Shown here piece after piece: positions 5,566 through 5,961 of a DNA stretch of 5,961 bases. The notes under the pieces are model-generated. The model worked only from the letters and a program-made list of their open reading frames with translations, was not told where the DNA came from and ran no database searches. How positions within the stretch are numbered: position 1 is the stretch's first letter; each line of letters opens with the position of its first letter. A program made the translations under genes and the position numbers. Origin of the DNA: an uncultured Opitutaceae bacterium (lineage in GTDB: Bacteria; Verrucomicrobiota; Verrucomicrobiia; Opitutales; Opitutaceae); NCBI GenBank assembly GCA_903885525.1, contig CAISJA010000110.1, positions 1-5,961 of the forward strand, in the 5' to 3' direction.

Positions 5566-5961
5566 TCAGCGTCGGGCGGGAAAGCAGGTCCCGATCTGGC
5601 GGCGGCCCTGCACGGCCCCACCGATGAGCCCCGGGGTGCGGCCGTTGAGAATGCGGGCGGCAATACCCGAGCTGGTGGCGATCTTCACCGCCTGGAGCTT
5701 GGTCGTCATGCCGCCGACGGAGAGGCGCCCCTTGTCGTGGCGGACGAGGCCGCCCACGGCATCGATGTCGCGCACCTCGGGCACCACCTGGCCGGCGGCG
5801 TCGAGCACGCCATCCACACTGGTGAGGAGCAGGAGCAGGTCGGCCTCGACCAGCTGGGCCACCTCGGCGGAGAGACGGTCGTTGTCGCCGAAATTTAGTT
5901 CCTCGACCGCGACGGAATCGTTCTCGTTGATGATCGGGACGACGGTGCGGCCGGCAAACAG
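5566..5961 (-). CDS. proB: glutamate 5-kinase, C-terminal part (5' end outside window), PUA-less form
   Basis: ProB phosphorylates glutamate to gamma-glutamyl phosphate, the first step of proline synthesis and the usual site of feedback inhibition by proline. The 131 C-terminal residues are present, in frame from the window edge. They include VVPIINENDSVAVEEL (7-22), the FGDNDRLSAE segment (24-33), a LLLLTSVDGVL strand (42-52) and GGMTTKLQA (83-91), with the conserved lysine of the kinase core. The protein ends soon after PGLIGGAVQGRRQIGTCF, where the amino-acid kinase domain finishes, so the C-terminal PUA domain found in Escherichia coli ProB is absent. Short forms are known, for example in Campylobacter jejuni. 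The stop TGA is separated from the proA ATG by two bases, so the two genes almost certainly share a transcript and may be translationally coupled. The N-terminal half cannot be assessed. Confidence 0.95.
   Translation of the reverse strand: MFAGRTVVPIINENDSVAVEELNFGDNDRLSAEVAQLVEADLLLLLTSVDGVLDAAGQVVPEVRDIDAVGGLVRHDKGRLSVGGMTTKLQAVKIATSSGIAARILNGRTPGLIGGAVQGRRQIGTCFPARR

Overview
This is a high-GC bacterial chromosomal window, roughly 70% G+C by eye, with strong G/C preference at third codon positions. Its core genes are closely packed: DNA repair, a tRNA, pyrimidine synthesis and proline synthesis. No mobile element, CRISPR array or phage gene is visible. Shine-Dalgarno sequences are weak or absent before most starts. 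The protein variants and the low use of Shine-Dalgarno sites would fit a Verrucomicrobiota lineage such as Opitutaceae. That is an inference from general resemblance, and a GC-rich proteobacterium is not excluded.

Layout. Bases 1-725 (minus strand) hold the N-terminal third of recN, which runs off the left edge. Bases 726-842 form a short divergent intergenic region. Bases 843-919 (plus strand) are a complete tRNA-Val(GAC) with encoded CCA. Bases 920-1217 hold a palindrome and a small, possibly frameshifted open frame of unknown function. Bases 1218-4161 (plus strand) form a compact pyrimidine cluster, pyrR-pyrB-pyrC. Bases 4162-4279 are a convergent intergenic region with three GC-rich inverted repeats. 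Bases 4280-5563 (minus strand) are proA, preceded by the 3' part of proB (5566-5961), which runs off the right edge; proB and proA are only 2 bases apart.

How the genes work together. PyrB (aspartate transcarbamylase) and PyrC (dihydroorotase) catalyse two consecutive steps of de novo UMP synthesis. PyrR is a uracil phosphoribosyltransferase-like protein that in other bacteria controls pyr genes through their RNA. The pyrR-pyrB-pyrC order and the PyrB sequence type resemble the Pseudomonas pyrR-pyrBC' arrangement, but this PyrC keeps all the metal-ligand residues that the Pseudomonas PyrC' has lost. ProB and ProA carry out the first two steps of proline synthesis from glutamate; this ProB lacks the C-terminal PUA domain.

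The observation most worth checking is the start of pyrC. The conserved N-terminal strand of the enzyme is encoded upstream of the first available GTG, yet there is no ATG, GTG, TTG or CTG in frame between the pyrB stop and that GTG. The codon at the position where homologues begin is AAG. The frame is also continuous with pyrB apart from the single pyrB TAA. I did not find a convincing undescribed system here; this is mainly a housekeeping region with several local peculiarities.
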